From contig CM023538.1 of the NCBI GenBank assembly GCA_013350335.1, positions 53,426,769 to 53,490,768 on the forward strand: a stretch of DNA of 64,000 nucleotides, given 5' to 3'. Made by a program: the position numbers and the translations under genes. Source of the DNA: Chimonanthus salicifolius (taxonomy: Eukaryota; Streptophyta; Magnoliopsida; Laurales; Calycanthaceae). Of this stretch, positions 24,826-36,578 are shown one piece after another (within the stretch, counting starts at the first letter, position 1; each line of letters begins with the position of its first letter). The notes under the pieces were generated by a model that ran no database searches, was not told the DNA's origin, and was given only the letters and a program-made list of their open reading frames with translations.

Positions 24826-25335
24826 GATCGATGTAATGGCTTCAGCGTTATTTTGGCATCTATTATGCCCGTCTTTCAGGTGTTCACCGCATGTCATTTA
24901 CAGCCAATCAACGCTGCCACTTCAACAACTTTTGCAGTCAATCAGTTTTCTAATTCAACAAATCTTTGTGGCCAATTGGTGTCCCATTCTTGCTGTTTAT
25001 CTGTCGTTTCTTCACGTTCCAAGCTTCAACTTGCGGAGACGTGTTAGAATAATTAGAATAATTATTTTATTAGGATTCTTGCAAAAAATACAGTAGTCAA
25101 AGGTGCGTTACCTTATGTGAAAGTGTGACTTTTCACCTTTTTTTTTGTAAGTGTAATATTATAAATAGTAAAATATATTTTCCTTCTTAAGTGTTAAATT
25201 ATACTTAAGAAAATATATATTTTCATTTTCCCTATCATGGGTTAAAAAATTAATGGTAAAGCATAGTTCATATCTTGTATTAAAATATGCCTTTTCTTTT
25301 TTTAATGTTCTGACCATTCCAATGATGACTTTGAA

Positions 25336-25552
25336 TTTTTTTTTTTTTTTTAAACGTTAACGGCAACTTCTCATTAAAAAGAAATTACAAGGGTTGGGAT
25401 TCAAGTATAGAAGATGTATACTCAAATCTCAAAAAGAAAAACATCAAAAACAACAAAAAGAAACCAAAATACATCAAGGCTGAAGAGAAGAATAAAATTC
25501 CAAAGATGGATAAAGAAGAAGCACCCCGGCTTTCGCGAAAAAATCATGTAAT
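25336..25552 (-). mobile_element. 3' tail fragment of a LINE
   Basis: A run of T at the left end is a poly(A) tail on the - strand. After it comes about 200 bases with the A-rich style typical of plant L1 3' ends. ACTTTGA occurs on both sides (near 25329 and 25554), a possible short TSD. No reverse-transcriptase sequence remains. Confidence 0.5.
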
Positions 25553-25579
25553 TACTTTGACTTGTAATTACATGATTTT
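25540..25579. repeat. Perfect 16-bp inverted repeat (hairpin)
   Basis: Arms AAAATCATGTAATTAC (25540-25555) and its exact complement (25564-25579) enclose an 8-base loop. It sits at the edge of the LINE tail. It could be a small MITE remnant. Confidence 0.75.
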
Positions 25580-25980
25580 ATATATTTGGCTTTGATTATT
25601 AATTTCTTATAATATGCATGTGACAATGTTGTCTTAACCAGAATGCTATTATCCGCTTTGAGTTCACAAAAACACCCTCATAGTTTTGCATTGAGATGTT
25701 CACTCATAAACACTCCAAAAGACTTCATGCTACAAGGATCTCCGATATGGTTTTTGGTAGCAACAGGGAGTAGATCCTACAAGTAAGATTGGATGGAACC
25801 ATCGGATCGTCCGATCACACTTGAGACAGAATATCAAAGAACAGAAATGTACAGTATTTTCAATCTCTGTTGGCTGGTTTGTTCAATTGCTACTTCAAAC
25901 TGTATTGGACCATAATTTTAGCAATTACATGCTAGACATATGAATAAATGAAAATTGCATTGCATCCATCATAATATTAT
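25580..25980. other. Non-genic spacer
   Basis: No gene or clear repeat boundaries were seen in this AT-rich stretch. Confidence 0.5.
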
Positions 25981-26213
25981 TGTAACGACCCAACCCAAAT
26001 ATAGGGCTTAGGGCTTGACTCAGCAAGAAATTATCCACTCTGGGCCCCGCACACAGCGAGCCCGCACGGTTTTACTTTTGGGCCCGGGCCCATATGTCTC
26101 GGCCCAAAACGCGTCTTGCTAGTTAAAGTGAGCTTAGCCTCATATAACCCCATCACCCCTTTCCTTCTTAACCGATGTGGGACTTCCCACATCAGCTGGG
26201 CAAGAGTTTCACA
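25981..26213 (-). repeat. 3' LTR of TRIM 2
   Basis: Direct copy of 26329-26546, with shared words GCACACAGCGAGCC, GTTTTACTTTTGGGCCC and ATGTGGGACTTCCCACATC. Confidence 0.92.
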
Positions 26214-26328
26214 ATCACCCCCCTAAGCCTCGAGCCGCCCCCAGCTCTACCCGGCTTAACTCAACAACACCAGGGAAGGAGGAAAGGCCCACACAGTCCG
26301 AGAGTTGAACTGAGGTTCTGATATCATT

Positions 26329-26546
26329 TGTAACGACCCGACCCAAATACAGATCTTAGGACTTGACTCAGCAAAGAATTGTCCGCTCTGGGCCTCGCAC
26401 ACAGCGAGCCTGCACAGTTTTACTTTTGGGCCCGGCCCAAAACGCGTCTTCCTAGTTAAAGTGGGCTTAACCTCATATAACCCTGTCACCCCTTTCCTTC
26501 CTAACCAATGTGGGACTTCCCACATCGGCTGGGCAAGGGTTTCACA
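26329..26546 (-). repeat. 5' LTR of TRIM 2
   Basis: Direct copy of 25981-26213, adjacent to the priming site. Confidence 0.92.
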
Positions 26547-26983
26547 ATTATAATAATAATTATGCAAAATGACATCTCGATGGAAAAACTAGAAAGAAAA
26601 TTAAATATATAAAATTACACAAATCAAATTGTTCCTATTGGCTTTGCAAAGCTTTAAAGAAAATAAAACATGAAATTGAAAATGGCAACACTACACAAAG
26701 TATATACATAATTTATTTTTTTTTTTGCTGGAATTTACAATTCACTGGATTACATATTTACATTGTTACTGAAATACATTAAAATGGACTACACAACAGC
26801 CCTTTATATTGACTTAGAAAAACTCCTCTTTGTGAAGAGACATCCCTTTGAAAGAACACATTTCTTTGAAAAGATACATCCTTTTGAGAACATAACTCTC
26901 CGAAACTAAATGATGTACTGGTTTGCAACTTCCAATACTTCCGTACACTTATTTAGGCAAAACTAAGTTGAATCAGATGGTGA

Positions 26984-29900
26984 TTACTCTTGGGAGTAGA
27001 GATTCAAGTTTACTCTTGTGGTGGGGATGATAGCGAGTGGTGTAGCCTTCTTTAGCACTATTCCAAACTTCTCTGTGAGATCAACATTAGTTCCCTCTGG
27101 CAATTTCCATTCAAATAAATGCAACAATGTTGCAAAGACATGAATAAGCATTCTTTCTGCCATGGGTACTCCTACGCATTTTCTCCTTCCTGATCCAAAG
27201 GGAAGATAACGAAAATCATTGCCAATAGAATCCCATTTCCCTGTGGCCATCAAGAACCTATCTGGGTTGAACTCAATAGGGTTTTCCCATGACTCAGGGT
27301 CTCTATGTATTGCCCATGCGTTTACAAAGACTCGAGCACCTATTGGGATTGTGTAGCCAGAAATGGTGGAGGATTGGCTTGGTGTCCGAGGGACTAATAA
27401 AGGGGCTGATGGATATAAACGCAGTGTTTCCATCAGTATCGCTCTCACAAAGTGTAATTTAGGCAAATGATGCTCTTCAACAACATTGTTCATCCCCACC
27501 ACTTCCTCCAATTCTTCTTGTGCTTTTTTCATAATCTCTGGGTGATGCATTAGTTCAGCCATTGCCCATTCTAATGTGGTCGATGTTGTGTCTGTCCCAC
27601 CAATAATTATATCCTGCAAAAGGGAGAGATTGAGAGAGAGAATTCATTCAATTGAAAATTTGCAACTTCTAATTTGAATTTTTACAATAGGACATTTGGA
27701 ATTGATTTTAATAAAATATGATATGAGAGTAAAAGTTTGGAACAATGAGATGGAGATTTTCGGAGGCCCACATAACTCAAACACAACAATAGATGTTTGA
27801 AATGTGCAACAAATATATCTTAAAAACTCGAAAACACTTGGTTAAGTCAATCTGAATTGACTTGACACGATGGGATTTCAAATTGAGTAAGTCAATAAGT
27901 TTTCTTGAGTTCTTGTGTGTTTAATAAAAACCTCATTTAAGTTATTTGTCTTGATAAGATTTCTAGTTCATGTCGAGTTTTGAATTTATGAAGTAATAAG
28001 AAATCACACTAGTGGATATTGTTATTTTTTTTAAAGATTCACTTTATCAACAATTTCACCTTTCCTTTGTTGAATGAGAAAAATCAGTGATTTATAAAAA
28101 TTCAGCTTCAGAAGATTGCAGTAAGATATAAAATTGTGTTAATTTAGAGCTCTAGGATATGTCACTATATTTTTGTACACAGAATGAGAAAATGATTTAT
28201 GGACAGTGGGATATCGTATGATAGTGTGGACTTTTTATTGAGAAAGGATTTAATTGCTCAAGTAAAGGATGAACCTACTTAAGTTGATCAATTTCAAGTA
28301 ACATGATGATTGGCTTCCAATATTTGAAGAGAGGAGGAAGAATATCTCTACTTTCAGGATACGTAGGAGTGCAACTGTTTTTTTCTAAATACTGATTTTT
28401 AAAAAAAAAACTTTAAAAATTAAAATTTATAGATTTTGTTTTATATGGTTAGTTATTCATTTTTATTTTTTGTGCAACAAAAATATTTCCAAAATAATTT
28501 ACTAATGAATTTATTATTATTAAGTGGATGGGGGCGTGTGGCATTCGTTATAGTTTAATTGAAATTGATTTTAGATAATAATAGTGATGACCAAAATAAC
28601 AACACCACTTAAAATTTTAAAACTTACATATATTATATAGTCAATTCAACTTATATTTTTATTTAAAATTTTTGTAATAAGATGCAATTGAGTTAATTTT
28701 GACCTTATCCACTTCAATCTAATCCACAAATTCTAGTTTACATTAGGTTGGTTCATGGGTCATAATGTTTTTAGGTATGGGATATTCGTCAGGTCGGGCT
28801 ATTGATCAAGTAACAAACCATAAATACTATGCTTGGTGAGGTAGGATCGTCGACCATGAGTTGAGTCAAAGATTAGATCATAGATTGAGTTTGGTTGACT
28901 ATAGGTGATTGATTGAGTTGGTTAGGTCATGGATTGAGTAATGAATCACGTTGATGGGTCAATTCGATCATAAATTGAGTCACAGGTTGTGATCGGGTAG
29001 GATCTTGGGTCATGGGTGGGGCTGGGTTATGGTTAGGGCCGTTCCTCAACTTGAATCAGGCCCAAAACTCATTCGAACCTATCATAAATGAATGGAACAT
29101 ATATATCAGCTCCTCGGGCATTTTAGCCCATTCAGTCATTATATAAGTATGTTTACACATGGGCTATTTTCCCTTTTTTAAAGTTCTTGAAATTAATTAA
29201 AAGATTAATTGTTCATATTAAAAATATACACGATGAAGGACAAAGCAACCAAATTTGGACTTAAAAATTAACTTTTAGTCACTTGACTTTGACCACATAA
29301 ATACAAGGAGAATGATTATGACACCTAATGACTTTGACCAGCAAGATCAAGTGGATAGAGAATAAATTTTGAGCTCAAATTTAATCGTGCCAAACAAGTA
29401 GGCTCGGACTTTAACCTTGTAAAGTGAGACAAGCTTCATGTGGGCTCGAGCTTCTATATATATAAATAGGTTCATGCTGTCTACAGCATAGACCAACCTA
29501 AACTTGGCCCATGAACACCCAAGCTATGGTTGGACCATGGCTGGTGATATAGGTTTTGAAATCCACAAGAATGAAAATTGTTTTATGACCCCTCTTCTAG
29601 GAATTCATTTTCCATAGATTTTGTGAAACAACATAAATTATTTTTCATGGAAAAAGGTTCACATGAAACAATAAAAACATTTTTGATACAATTTTTTTTT
29701 TCCATTTCCACAAAATTTTCTGCACAAACATGCCTTTAGTTTCTTAAGAATAGCAACTCTGAATTTTCATCCTATGAGAGAAAGATGAAGAACAAGACAT
29801 CTAAGTGATAGAAATTGGGGGAAAAAGAATTATATACAATTTGGTTAAGTATGAATGAGAGGTGAGACACTCAGAAAATCTAGGTGGGATGCTTGGATAA

Positions 29901-31031
29901 CCTGGTCTTAAAAAAAAATTGTAAGTATTTATTACGAATTTCAACTATCATAAAATTTAAATAAATTCAGTAGAAATTTGTTAAAATTCTGATACTTTTT
30001 AAGAATAAGAGATAATGATTATCACTATTTAAATTATTATAAATATATAAAAAGAAATATTTGTGTTGTACATAGCTAGAGAGTAGCATTGAAAATTCTG
30101 GTTTTAGGGTTGTACATACCATGAACAAGGCCTTAATGTGGTTGAGGGTTAAGGACTCTTCCTCCTTCCTTAGCTGCAACAGCAACTGCAGAAAATCACT
30201 CCTCTCCTCATCCACAATCTGTCCTGTTTCCTCCAATATCCTACGTTTATTCAGTACCGACTCCAAAATCCGATCAAACCACGAAAACATCCTCCCTGCC
30301 TTGCGACTCAAGCCCTGAAGATCGAGCGGGGCGAGCACCGGAAAAAAGTCGGAGATGTCGGGGATTCCATAAATGTCCACCACTTCCCGGGTCATCCGGC
30401 GGCAATTTCTACGGACTTCCTCCAGTTCTTCCTCGTCCAACGTCCCGTGACCGCCCCACATCATGCTCATCAACACATCCAGAGTGGTGGAAGACATCAG
30501 CTCGCCTATGTCCACCAACTTCCCAACCTTGCCTTGCAAGTGGCGCGCCATTTCTCCAACCTCTCGCCGGCGCAGGCCACTGTAGGAGTCAAGGACGGGA
30601 TTGCTCATCATATCCCGTGAGCATATCTTCCTCATCATGCGCCATTCTGGACCGTGGGGTAACGAACCGACGTCTATCCCACCGTAGGTGAGGGCTTTTC
30701 CTGTGGTGGTCACATCGCGGTTGGCGAAGACGACATCGTGGTCCTTGAAAAGCTCCTTGGCTATCGACGGGGAGCTCACCACCACCCATAGCCTTCGTCC
30801 CAGTTGCAGCTTGAAGATGGGGCCGTAGGACTTGGCTAGATCGGTGAAGAAGCGGTGGAGCTCGGAGTCGAGGAAGAGAAGGTTCCCAATCAAAGGCAGG
30901 CCACGAGGTCCAGGTGGAAGAGGTGGGACTCTCTTCCTCACCTTTCTAAGGTGCCACCAAGCAGTAGTGAGTAGCAGTATCAGAAAGGATATGCAGACTG
31001 CGAGGAGCATCTGTACATGGTCGGATTCCAT
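26984..31031 (-). CDS. Cytochrome P450, CYP706-like (gene 2)
   Basis: Paralogue of gene 1 in the opposite orientation, also predicted to be an ER monooxygenase. Exon 1 is 30120-31031, exon 2 is 26984-27613, and the GT-AG phase-0 intron between them is 2506 bp, three times that of gene 1. The product is again 513 residues with exon lengths of 912 and 630 bases, identical to gene 1. Motifs: anchor 8-26, PPLPPGPRG 36-44, WRMMR 130-134, GGTDTT 309-314, ETLR 366-369, FGSGRRKCVG 443-452 with Cys450. By hand count about 76 residues differ from gene 1. Several lie in likely substrate-recognition regions (108-124, 308-309, 373-374), including loss of Trp123. An ATG 14 codons upstream (31071-31073) would extend the N terminus, but gene 1 has ATA there, so I prefer the MESD start. 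The frame and splice sites are intact. Confidence 0.95.
28750..29930. other. Extra DNA inside the intron of gene 2
   Basis: Both introns share blocks near their ends and middle: 18531-18560 pairs with 28560-28590, 18770-18840 with 28290-28365, and 18951-18995 with 27735-27780. This stretch of about 1.2 kb has no counterpart in gene 1. It is rich in TTGAGT and GGTCATG words like other interspersed repeats here. Boundaries are approximate and no TSD was identified. Confidence 0.55.
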
Positions 31032-31128
31032 GGTGCTGACTGTTGAAAATAATGGATTTGGGAAATGGGACATACGGCACTTCTTCTTCTTCCACAGCAG
31101 GTGAAGCTTAAGAACTGTGTGGTTGAGA

Positions 31129-31134
31129 TTTATA
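31129..31134 (-). promoter_or_regulatory. TATA box of P450 gene 2
   Basis: TATAAA on the - strand in CCTCTATAAATCTC, 103 bases from the start codon, in the same context as the gene 1 TATA box. The upstream block (about 31200-31260) is conserved with 17105-17160. Confidence 0.75.
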
Positions 31135-31750
31135 GAGGAAAGTCATTGTCTCTTATCATAAATTATATCAGTTTGACTCTGACTTCTCTAAATTGTTTTG
31201 CCTTTGTATTTATCTTAAAAATGTGTTAAAATGATGATATAATTATATAATTGGGTTAAGTAAGTAAAGAACTACCTAATACACCGTAAATATAATTATC
31301 ACATTTATCTAATCACCATCTCATTAAATAGGGCATTAAGAATCAATCATATAGATAACGAAAATATTGAAATCAATGTCACTAAGCTAAAATGATCAAA
31401 TAAGATTATAATTTTACATGCCTCCTATTCTTATGCATTTCCATTCAGTTATATCACCCTCTAGTACACTTTTAAAGGTGTTTTCCTTATTAATTCTACT
31501 TAATCATTTTTAATAAAGGTTAACAACTTCGGCACTTTGAATATAATATTTAATAAAATTAACACATAATTTTATTTTTAATACGCATCTGAATTTAAAA
31601 TTCTTTAGTTAAACTTAGAAGGTGTTTGTGTGTAAGTCTTTTCTTAACCTATTTTATGAATTCACATCAAATTGTTAATTTTTTAAAAGTAAATTTGATA
31701 AATATGAGGTTATAAATTTAACTAAGAATTTGATCATATATTAGTAGAAT

Positions 31751-34700
31751 TGTAATACCCTGCCCCAGATTAGGCGTGTTTTAACTTAAATAATCTTGTT
31801 TAACCGGTTAATCTTGAGGATTACGGTTAGGGCTTCGAGGTAAGCCCAGTTGTGGCCCGATCCGAGCTCGTGAGCTCAGTGATCCAGCTCGTTCAGCTGA
31901 AGGGGCATTTTGGTAATTTACCACTTGCTGTGTTTATTTTTTATAAATTTTGTTGATGAGTGATTATTATTGATTGATAATATTCTCCTTAATAAAGGAT
32001 TTGCATTTATGGTTTTAAAATGATTTGATTTTCAGAAAATGATATTTATTATTCGCCCGTCAAAACCCCGAAAGGGAGTTTTAATTATTTTAAATAATTT
32101 CGGAAAAGAGATAAATTTTGAAAATGGTATTTGGTGGTAGACCATTTAAGAATGGTCTAGATATTTTATTTCACTTCAAAATGAGATTTCTAAATCTATT
32201 ATTTTAGCATTTGTTTATTTAAGTAATTATTGGTAAATTATGGTTTTTATTTCAATAAATGGTTTTTAATAAGAGATAAATTCTAAAATTTTTATGGTAA
32301 TCAAGGTTTTCAAAAACCAACCTATCTGTATGGTTGGATAATATTTTGAGTTTTTAAGTTATTACTTTTAGTTTTAAATCGGCTTTTATGTATAAAAGAG
32401 GCCTTTTTGGAAAATAGAATCTATTAAGGGGCTGATCTGCAACCAGCAGAAAAACCCGACGGTTTACTGTTGCAGGCGTCAGCAGACGCTGCATGCAGTG
32501 GCTGCTCGGCCCGAATTTCCGGCTGAAAATCTATAAAAATCGGCTGTGCCTTCAGTCTGAACTCCTAGTAAATCTCCTTCTGCTTTCCCTCTCTGTCTCA
32601 GCTACCTGAAACCTGATCAACCGAGCCCCTCCCTTCTTTGTTTTTCAGTTACTGTTGCTTAGAAGAAAAAATTTCAAAATCCGGATTTTCAAACCAAGAG
32701 CCCGAGCAAAGGTATCATTTGCATTTCTCTTTCAATTCTGATCTGTTTAGAATCAAACAAAACCGATTTTGACTCTGTTTTGATGGAGAAAGACCAGTTT
32801 TAAATCTAAGGAAAACCATGGGTTTCATGTACCCGTGAGGATTTACCATTAAAATCGGATGGCCCAGTGAGCTTCTGAGTTCCAAACCATTCCCTATGGA
32901 AAGAGAACTCCTGGAATAGTCCATCAGACCGGTTGGATATGAAAAATGAGTCCGGGAAGCCCTCCCTTTCCGGAGTTGCATTTCATTGTCTGACTGCCGT
33001 CACTGTCTGCTGTTGCAGACAGTGGGGAAGACGACTCTCGGAAGGTCCGAGAGCCGATCTTCGAACGTTCCAAGCTTCACCCGAAGCCCAGTTACGCCCG
33101 AGGCAAGCCTGACCCTTCGGACGCACCGAGCCGAGCTCGGAAGCACTGAGCCCACTAGGAAGGTCCGAGACCCAGACTTCGGACGTTCCGAGCATGCAGA
33201 CCCACCGCGACTTATTTCGGATTTTTATTCGTTTCGGATGGACTTCGGAAAGTCCGAGACCCAGTCTTCGGACGATCCGAAGTCAGGCCCATGTTTCGAG
33301 GCCATTGACTTAGTTTAGTGTGGTTCGGATGATCCGAAGCCACTGTACCAGGTTCTGAGGCCCATGTTCCGAGGGACCCGTTTTTAAGTGATAAAATATT
33401 ATTTGATTGTTGTTTTTGTCTAATCTTGATTATTATTTGATGTGATTAATGTGTTTGATTGTTTGTGATTATCAATACCCCTCTGTTAAATTAAAATTGT
33501 ACTAACCCCTTTTCTCTTATTATTTTTAGTGTAAATGCTATTGTATACGCTTCCAGGCCGACTCTATTGGTCGGGCAGTGAGTGATTCACTTTCAAGCCG
33601 ACACTATAGTCGGGCACTGGGTGACCTTGAGGTCTAACTCAAAATGTCAGGTCTGGTCCTATCCAGAAGACAGCCGAGAAGTGACCCGAGGATCTAGACC
33701 TAACTCAATAAGTCGATCTGGTCCATGCCCAGAAGACAATATGAGTTTTAGACTGAGCCCCTTTCTATATTATTATATTGTGGATTATGATAATTTAAAA
33801 AAGTTAGAAACCAAATAGGAGACTCAATTACATGAACTCTGGTTATTTTGTGGGAAAATGTATGATTTCCAAAAACTACGTATGTGTACGTATCTGTTAT
33901 GTATATTGATTGTGCACTTGTGTGTTGTTTGAACAGAGACCGCGTATATCACACAATCACGGTGAGGGAACTTAACTCTGCATATTTTGTAAACAGGTTT
34001 TATGATGAGATGAGTATTGAGCAATGAGTGGTTTCAGTATTGATGAACCCACTCATGTGCCTATACACGATGCACTATGGTAAGAGTGCTGATGTTGATT
34101 GAAATATTACGATGTTGATCGTATGAGTATGTAAGACTGCTTCCACGTACCTGGGCTATTGAACCAATATCGGCCATATGAGAGATGGTTTATGTCTACT
34201 GGACCATGGGCGGACTATGCTGTCGTCAGTTGCTGACTTGAGGGTGTCAGTATCGGCTAAGTCAGAGCCGAAGATGTACTTGCAAGGATGTATTTTGACC
34301 GTGTCGGGACTTAATAATGGTCTCAGCGTAGTCGGTAGGCATTACGGTCGATGATGACAGTGTTTGATGATGTTGATGTATTACTTGAGATTATGCTTAT
34401 TGTTATCAAGCATGTGATATTATTGAACTGTTGCTAACCTGTTATGTTTTTACTTAAACTGCATTGTTATATTTCCTTCACTGGGCTAGTTAGCTCACCC
34501 CACTTACCTTTCAGGCGATGAACCCAAGGAGGAGGACCCTCTTTATCAGGCTTAGGTTGGATAAGCTGAAGCGGTGCTTTGGGATTCCCCCGGAGGGGAA
34601 TACCCTGATCTTTTCCTGTTAGTTCTTGGAACCGTTGTCTTTTATTAAGTACCGGATGTGGTACTTAATTTATGTTAATTTGATGTACTAGGCTATGTTG

Positions 34701-34958
34701 CCTTTGTAGTGGTTGAGACAATGTTCTGAATGTATGAATCAATAATTGATTTTGATTATGATATATGTTGATGTTGTTATTTTAGTGGGGTAGACTTATG
34801 GTACATGTTTGAGTCCACATGATGGGATCATATGTGACCCTTGGGCCCAACTGTTGATCCGGCCCAATTAGATTGCGTATGCTTGTGGTTTAGTTTACTT
34901 ATAAAAAAAAAAAAAATCAGTCGCGTTCCAGGCCCACCCTTCGGGTCGGGGCGTGACA
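31751..34958 (+). mobile_element. Solo LTR b (3.2 kb) in the gene 2 flank
   Basis: Starts TGTAATACCCTGCCCC and ends GGGTCGGGGCGTGACA, with perfect TSD AGAAT (31746-31750 and 34959-34963). CTATAAAAA near 32531 is a likely TATA box. The region 33035-33340 carries a cluster of short TCGGA/TCCGA palindromes. A second member of the family lies at 49817-56405 in opposite orientation. No gag-pol or second LTR is present. It interrupts the duplicated flank, and the gene 1 arm lacks it. Confidence 0.92.
33035..33339. repeat. Cluster of short palindromes TCGGA-N-TCCGA in solo LTR b
   Basis: Examples: CTCTCGGA-AGG-TCCGAGAG (33035-33053), CTTCGGACGTTCCGAG (33177), CTTCGGAAAGTCCGAG (33243), CTTCGGACGATCCGAAG (33266) and GTTCGGATGATCCGAAG (33323). 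The same type of cluster occurs in LTR c at about 51415-51775. Confidence 0.85.
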
Positions 34959-35055
34959 AGAATACTTTCTACTAGACATGACTCTGGTACATGAAGTTGA
35001 GACTTGAGACACTTGCTCATGTGTTGTAGCCAAAACTCCATTGCATTTGATCATT

Positions 35056-36550
35056 AGGCGCCCATATAGACACCGCGAAAATCTACCAGCAGACACCGAA
35101 TTCTAAAATTTCACTGGAAATTACCATTCTATCCTCTCCGCGCGAAATCGTGCGATCGATTCTGCACCGCATTTTGCTTCGATCGATCGATGGTGCGATT
35201 GATTCACATTTCACTTGAATACGAGCGAAAGAGTTTCCTGAAGAAATCGATCGATTAACCAATCAATCGATGCTTAAAAATTCAAAGTGATGTGCTACAG
35301 TAACTACAATATTTAAATAAAAAAATTTCCTTTAAAGTTTTGAAGTTATTTTTTAATCACGGTGTATTTTCAAAATTTCTCAAATTGAATATCCGAACTA
35401 ATTACGATAACCTGATAAAAATACTTTAAGACTTCAAGGTCTTTTGACACTCCCAAATGATTAAAATAGAGTGTTTTACAAATAAGGGTATCCCTAGACT
35501 GTGCCGAAAACACATTTGGGAGTGTCAAAAGACATTGAAGTCTTAAAGTATTTTTATCATGTTATCATAATTAGTCCGGATATTCAATTTGAGAAATTTT
35601 GAAAATACACAGTGCTTAAAAAATAACGTTAAAGTTTTATATTTCCTTTTAAAAGTTTTAAGTTATTTTTTAATCACTGTGTATTTTCAAAATTTCTCAA
35701 ATTGAATATCCGGACTAATTACGATAACATGATAAAAATACTTTAAAACTTCAAGGTCTTTTGACACTCCCAAATGTGTTTTCGACACAGCCTAGGGATA
35801 CCCTTATTTGTGAAACACTCTGTTTTAATCATTTCGGAATGTCAAAAGACCTTGAAGTGTTAAAGTATTTTTATCAGGTTATCGTAATTAGTCTGGATAT
35901 TCAATTTGAGAAATTTTGAAAATACACAGTGATTAAAAAATAACTTTAAAGTTTTAAAAGAAAATATAAAACTTTAACGTTATTTTTTAAGCACTGTGTA
36001 TTTTCAAAATTTCTCAAATTGAATATCCGGACTAATTACGATAACATGATAAAAATACTTTAAGACTTTAAGGTCTTTTGATACTCCCAAATGTGTTTTC
36101 GGCACAGCCTAGGGATACCCTTATTTGTAAAACACTCTGTTTTAATCATTTGGGAATGTCAAAAGAGCTTAAAGTCTTAAAGTATTTTTATCAGATTATC
36201 GTAATTAGTTCGGATATTCAATTTGAGAAATTTTGAAAATACAGAGTAATTAAAAAATAACTTTAAAGCTTTAAAGGAATTTTTTTTATTTAAATATTGT
36301 AGTTACTGTAGCACATCACTTTGAATTTTTAAGCATCGACCGATCGGTTAATCCATCGATTTCTTCAGGAATCTCTTTCGCTCGTATTCACGTGAATCGT
36401 GAATCAATCGCATGATCGATCGATCGAAGCAAAATGCGCTGCGAAATTAATCGCACGATTTTGCACGGAGAGGACAGAATGGTAATTTCTAGTGAAATTT
36501 CAGAATTCGGTGTCTGCTGGCAGATTTCTGCGGTGTTTATATGGACGCCC
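35056..36550. mobile_element. Foldback MULE-type element with serial palindromes
   Basis: A 1495-bp element flanked by a perfect 9-bp TSD TTGATCATT (35047-35055 and 36551-36559), the size typical of Mutator-type transposons. The outer arms (about 35056-35345 and 36260-36550) are inverted copies of about 290 bp. They begin AGGCGCCCATATAGACACC at the left and, on the other strand, GGGCGTCCATATAAACACC. Between them lie three consecutive palindromic units of about 300 bp (near 35345-35640, 35650-35945 and 35970-36260). Each has arms of the type CCGGA-TTCAATTTGAGAAATT and a centre with CACATTTGGGA-like words. No transposase frame is present, so it is non-autonomous. Confidence 0.9.
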
Positions 36551-36578
36551 TTGATCATTTCATGAATCTTATGTCATG

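Larger units (their letters stand above)
20016..25230 (+). mobile_element. Copia-like non-autonomous element (LARD-like 3), split by solo LTR A2
   Basis: TGTTGGAATAATTAGAATAA at 20016 and TGTTAGAATAATTAGAATAA at 25042 are the same LTR start. The second is preceded by a purine tract (TTGCGGAGAC), as expected of a polypurine tract before a 3' LTR. The left LTR may end near 20204 (CTACA), followed by a weak priming-site-like word. Beyond the first 45 bases the two LTRs diverge strongly and no TSD was found, so the right end is approximate. The interior from 20250 to 21850 is GC-richer, full of AGATCTG words like LARD-like elements 1 and 2, with no gag-pol. A 30-bp repeat follows and is broken by solo LTR A2. 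Confidence 0.5.
25981..26546 (-). mobile_element. TRIM 2
   Basis: Two direct LTRs (25981-26213 and 26329-26546), with TGTAACGACCC starts and GTTTCACA ends, surround only 115 bp. A perfect TSD ATTAT flanks the unit (25976-25980 and 26547-26551). GTTCTGATATCA at 26315-26326, two bases from the right LTR, is a decayed complement of the initiator tRNA-Met priming site (10 of 12). The right LTR lacks a 15-bp piece present in the left. It lies in the spacer between the two P450 genes. Confidence 0.92.
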
